NCBI GenBank assembly: GCA_022432975.1
Contig: CM039502.1
Coordinates: 72,807,497-72,871,496 of the forward strand
DNA: 64,000 nucleotides
Source: Begonia masoniana
Taxonomy: Eukaryota; Streptophyta; Magnoliopsida; Cucurbitales; Begoniaceae
Direction: 5' to 3'
The notes under the pieces were generated by a model. That model was given only the letters and a program-made list of their open reading frames with translations, made no database searches and was not told where the DNA came from. Positions 61,487 to 64,000 of the stretch are shown piece by piece (within the stretch, counting starts at the first letter, position 1; each line of letters opens with the position of its first letter). Both the position numbers and the translations under genes were made by a program.

Positions 61487-61834
61487 TTTACCATAATGGT
61501 GATGCTTTTTCATCAATACTGTGCTTTCGGTCATAAGAAACTCCACCTCAGCTACTCGATCACCTTTGAATGTCGGTAAAGCCTTCATATGATTTATTTC
61601 AAATTCATCAAATATTGAGTTTTCTCCTGATAATTTTGCACCATATGATCATTAGCTTGCTGAAATCTTCTACAGTTTTGAGCTTGAATATGAAGAGGTA
61701 GCCAAGTTGGTCTGTTGAATACTCTTCTAAAATTTCTTCTGGAAATCGGCCAAAACCCTCTATAATGTCTTGGAAAATAATATCGATTACGATATTCTCT
61801 ATCAATTCTTGCTGGAAAGTATCCAATATGCCAA
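61487..61834 (-). pseudogene. EPRV-2 ORF4 fragment
   Basis: Matches EPRV-1 28675-29047 in reverse. It keeps a 7-bp stretch (near 61760) lost in EPRV-1 but has its own deletion near 61613. Cut by LTR I at 61834. Function unknown. Confidence 0.7.
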
Positions 61835-63968
61835 TGTAAATATGGATTAGGTTAATGAATGGATATGCAAGGGCATTATGGTAAATTAAAAACTTATTAG
61901 TGGATAACCTATTTAAAAAGAATTTATTGAGCTTAGCCGCCACTATTCATTCTTGCTCTCGGTTTTCAGCTCAAACCAGCAGACTTCCCAGGCGATTTCC
62001 TTCCCCGAGTCCGTTCGCCGAGCTAGGTAAGTTTCTACCTCGATTTTTCTGACTTAGTAACTAAGGAAGATTGTATGGGGAAGTGTTAGATATGTATTTT
62101 GGGAACTCATCAGGAAAGTGAGTAGATACGGGTTTAGCATAGAATCAGTAATGCTTGGCGATCAGAACTCCCAACTATTCCCTTAGGTTTTCTGAATGCC
62201 TTAGAATGAGGTTTAGTACAGGTTGACTTAATGTTCTGTTTATGTTCTAAGTGAGAAAGATCCCGAAGAAGCTCCTAACCGAGCACTCGCCAAGAATCCA
62301 GCTAAGTAGAGTTTGTTTGTGCCTTCGGGCCTACATCACAAAACAGTAGGATTTATGTATGTTTTGTATGTTTATTTTCCAGTTGTCATGCATCATGTTT
62401 TTGAAAGATTACGAAAATAAATTTACATGAAACGCATGGTAAGTGTGAGCAGGATGATCAGAACAACTGTTAAGGGGGATTAATCCGCCCCTTAACTGAG
62501 AACAGAGGATTGAGGTTTTGGGAAAAGTGATCCACTTCCCAATCCTACAGGGGGATCAGACCAGTTAACTGTTAAGGGAATTAATCCGCCCCTTAATTGA
62601 GATCAGAGGATGTATGCTTTGGGGAATGACTGATCCACTTTCCCATCGTACAGAGAGATCAACAGAGAACGAATTTGAATACAACTGAGATGAGAAAGTA
62701 GAGACCGCATGTTTAGGGAAATTATTACTTCATTGATCCATTTCATTCATCGCTCTACTTGCTTAGCATTAGGCTAATAGATGAGTTTTGTGATGTAGGT
62801 GAAGAAGTTACTGAAGGTATGTTTACCGACCAACATGAGGATTAGGCTGGTTGGAGGAGCATTTTCAGGCATCGGTTTGGTCATCTGTTGAGGCGGTTTA
62901 ATCCATGGCTGCAGGTGTTGAGTTGGGAGTAACTAGTTCAGTATAGATGTTTTTTTTTTCTTCTGAAAATTTTATGATAGTAGTGTTTTCAAAACTCTGA
63001 ATACATTCTGAGAATCTTTGATATTAGTGATCTGTTGGGTTTTGAAAATACTGTTTTCTACTAGATTTAAGTGATGCAATGATTTGATCTGTCTCTGATT
63101 GGTCTTAGTAAAATGCTTAAATCCTTTTGATAGTCAGAGCTTTCTTGGCATACAGCAGAACTGCTGTTCTGAAGTCTATAGGCAGATGTTGGATGAAGGA
63201 GTCATCCGGCTGACGTCATCGGTAGATGAAAGTGGTAAGCCTTGTCGTCTAGCGATCGGCAGATGTTGGATGAAGGAGTCATCCGGCTGACGTCATCGGT
63301 AGATGAAAGTGGTAAGTCTTGTCGTCTAGCGATCGGCAGATGTTGGATGAAGGAGTCATCCGGCTGACGTCATCGGCAGGTGCAAGTCGCAAAACCTGTA
63401 GTTTTGCTATCGACAGATGTAGGGTATATTTTAATCTTATCGGAAGGAGTCGTAATGTCGTTGTCGGTAGATGTCGCGTGCTCGTCTATCGGCAGATGGA
63501 AATCTATCGGTAGATGAAGTTATGTTGACTCCATCGGCAGATGAAGTTATGTTGACTTCATCGGCAGATGTAGTTGTGTTAGCTTGTCGGTAGATGGTAG
63601 TGCGTTGTTTGCACACGTCATCGGTAGAAACCTCCTAATTCCTATTTCTGCTTCTTCCGTTGACTTTGTCGTCGGCAAATGTGTTCGACTTCGGCAACTT
63701 CACGGGCATTCCGCGTTTTTTTTTTAGCTTTACGTCTTTTAGCCAATTACTCTTAACACTTCCAACAGTCATTTTAAAATGTTTTCACAGGTTACTTAGC
63801 TTCATTGATGTCCAATTGATTTTCCGCTGCAAGTTTTAAAATATATTTAGTCTTAGAAAAAGTCAAATTTTGGCTGTCGAGTGAAATTTTAAATTTAGCA
63901 TCAAGACGTCATGGTTCGGTTCTGCGTTATGAGTAGCAAATCGGGTTTAGATAACTCGGGGCGTTACA
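61835..63968 (+). repeat. LTR I: 5' LTR of a plus-strand element leaving the window
   Basis: Opens TGTAA at 61835, then jumps about 80 bp forward compared with LTRs G and H, so a deletion follows the first five bases. It has GTGGATAACCTATTTAAA near 61902 and TAGCCGCCACT near 61936. The donor, CAG|CTAAG near 62303, is mutated. It ends GGGGCGTTACA at 63968, followed by a primer site. Confidence 0.9.
63175..63690 (+). repeat. Motif array in LTR I
   Basis: Three ~60-bp units with GGAGTCATCCGGCTGACGTC, then about ten CATCGGCAGATG-type motifs (63410-63690). Confidence 0.92.
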
Positions 63969-63971
63969 AGT

Positions 63972-63985
63972 TGGTATCAGAGCCA
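63972..63985 (+). promoter_or_regulatory. Primer-binding site of element I
   Basis: TGGTATCAGAGCCA, complementary to initiator-Met tRNA, three bases after LTR I, so the LTR is a 5' LTR and gag should follow outside the window. Confidence 0.93.
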
Positions 63986-64000
63986 TTTGGTTAAACCGTT

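Larger units (their letters stand above)
36801..61834 (-). mobile_element. EPRV-2: inverted endogenous pararetrovirus copy, split by element E
   Basis: On the minus strand from 61834: ORF4 part, promoter region, primer site, leader, movement protein, capsid N-part, then element E (58369-37133), then capsid C-part to 36801. The two halves rejoin at the exact duplication AACAC (37128-37132 and 58370-58374). It faces EPRV-1 in convergent orientation, giving a large inverted repeat of about 2.7 kb per arm plus leader. LTR I cuts its upstream end at 61834. Confidence 0.88.

Overview
This window is plant repeat DNA. The signs are Tekay/Del-type Ty3 elements with a C-terminal chromodomain, a Ty1/copia element, a non-autonomous hAT element, long LTRs opening TGTAACACC with initiator-Met tRNA primer sites, and degenerate Caulimoviridae-like (plant pararetrovirus) sequence. 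An angiosperm, probably a eudicot, is the best reading; the species cannot be told. I found no host gene, rRNA or tRNA gene.

Layout. 1-2449 is part of a minus-strand LTR (A) that opens in a 26-bp minisatellite. 2450-11318 is a plus-strand Tekay element (B) whose 5' LTR is cut by LTR A. 11319-11957 is unassigned AT-rich sequence. 11958-18161 is a truncated minus-strand copia element with a 1153-bp hAT element (14978-16130) in its gag. 18162-19456 is unassigned, with three degenerate repeats. 19457-19969 is a (TA)n tract of about 256 units, and an endogenous pararetrovirus (EPRV-1, plus) starts directly after it. EPRV-1 is about one genome length, circularly permuted: capsid C-part, protease, RT/RNase H, two small ORFs, promoter, primer site, leader, movement protein, capsid N-part. 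It is interrupted by solo LTR J (21011-23250), solo LTR K (25634-28674) and solo LTR H (29400-33681), which itself holds solo LTR G (30561-32667). At about 36800 it meets a second, inverted EPRV copy (EPRV-2, minus: 36801-37132 and 58375-61834). EPRV-2 is split by Tekay element E (37133-58369). Element D (39393-50893) sits in the 3' LTR of E, and solo LTR C (40896-43495) sits in the 3' LTR of D. LTR I (61835-63968), followed by its primer site, begins another plus-strand element that leaves the window.

Insertion order can be read from 5-bp target duplications: EPRV-2, then E (AACAC), then D (AATGC/AATGT), then C (CAAAA). J (GATAC), K (AATTT), H (AAACT) and G (TGCTA) have exact duplications. 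Element E is closest to intact: one in-frame stop in 1476 codons. D has four stops and no frameshift. B has one stop and two frameshifts. All virus-derived genes are broken.

The most unusual signal lies inside the LTRs. LTRs of three otherwise different sequence families share one layout: near the start a short core promoter (TATTTAAG then GTAGCCGCCACC, in one family), then what looks like a small exon between a 3' splice site and CAG|GTAAGT, a conserved intron with a GGGCCTACA-like motif just inside it, a conserved TGATGTAG|GT acceptor, and a short third exon. Read across the predicted splice, most copies stay open to a stop at a similar place. In the two main families (not J) this is followed by an array of TGACGTCA (bZIP-type) and CATCGGAAGATG motifs, at fixed 45- or 48-bp spacing in the arrays I measured.
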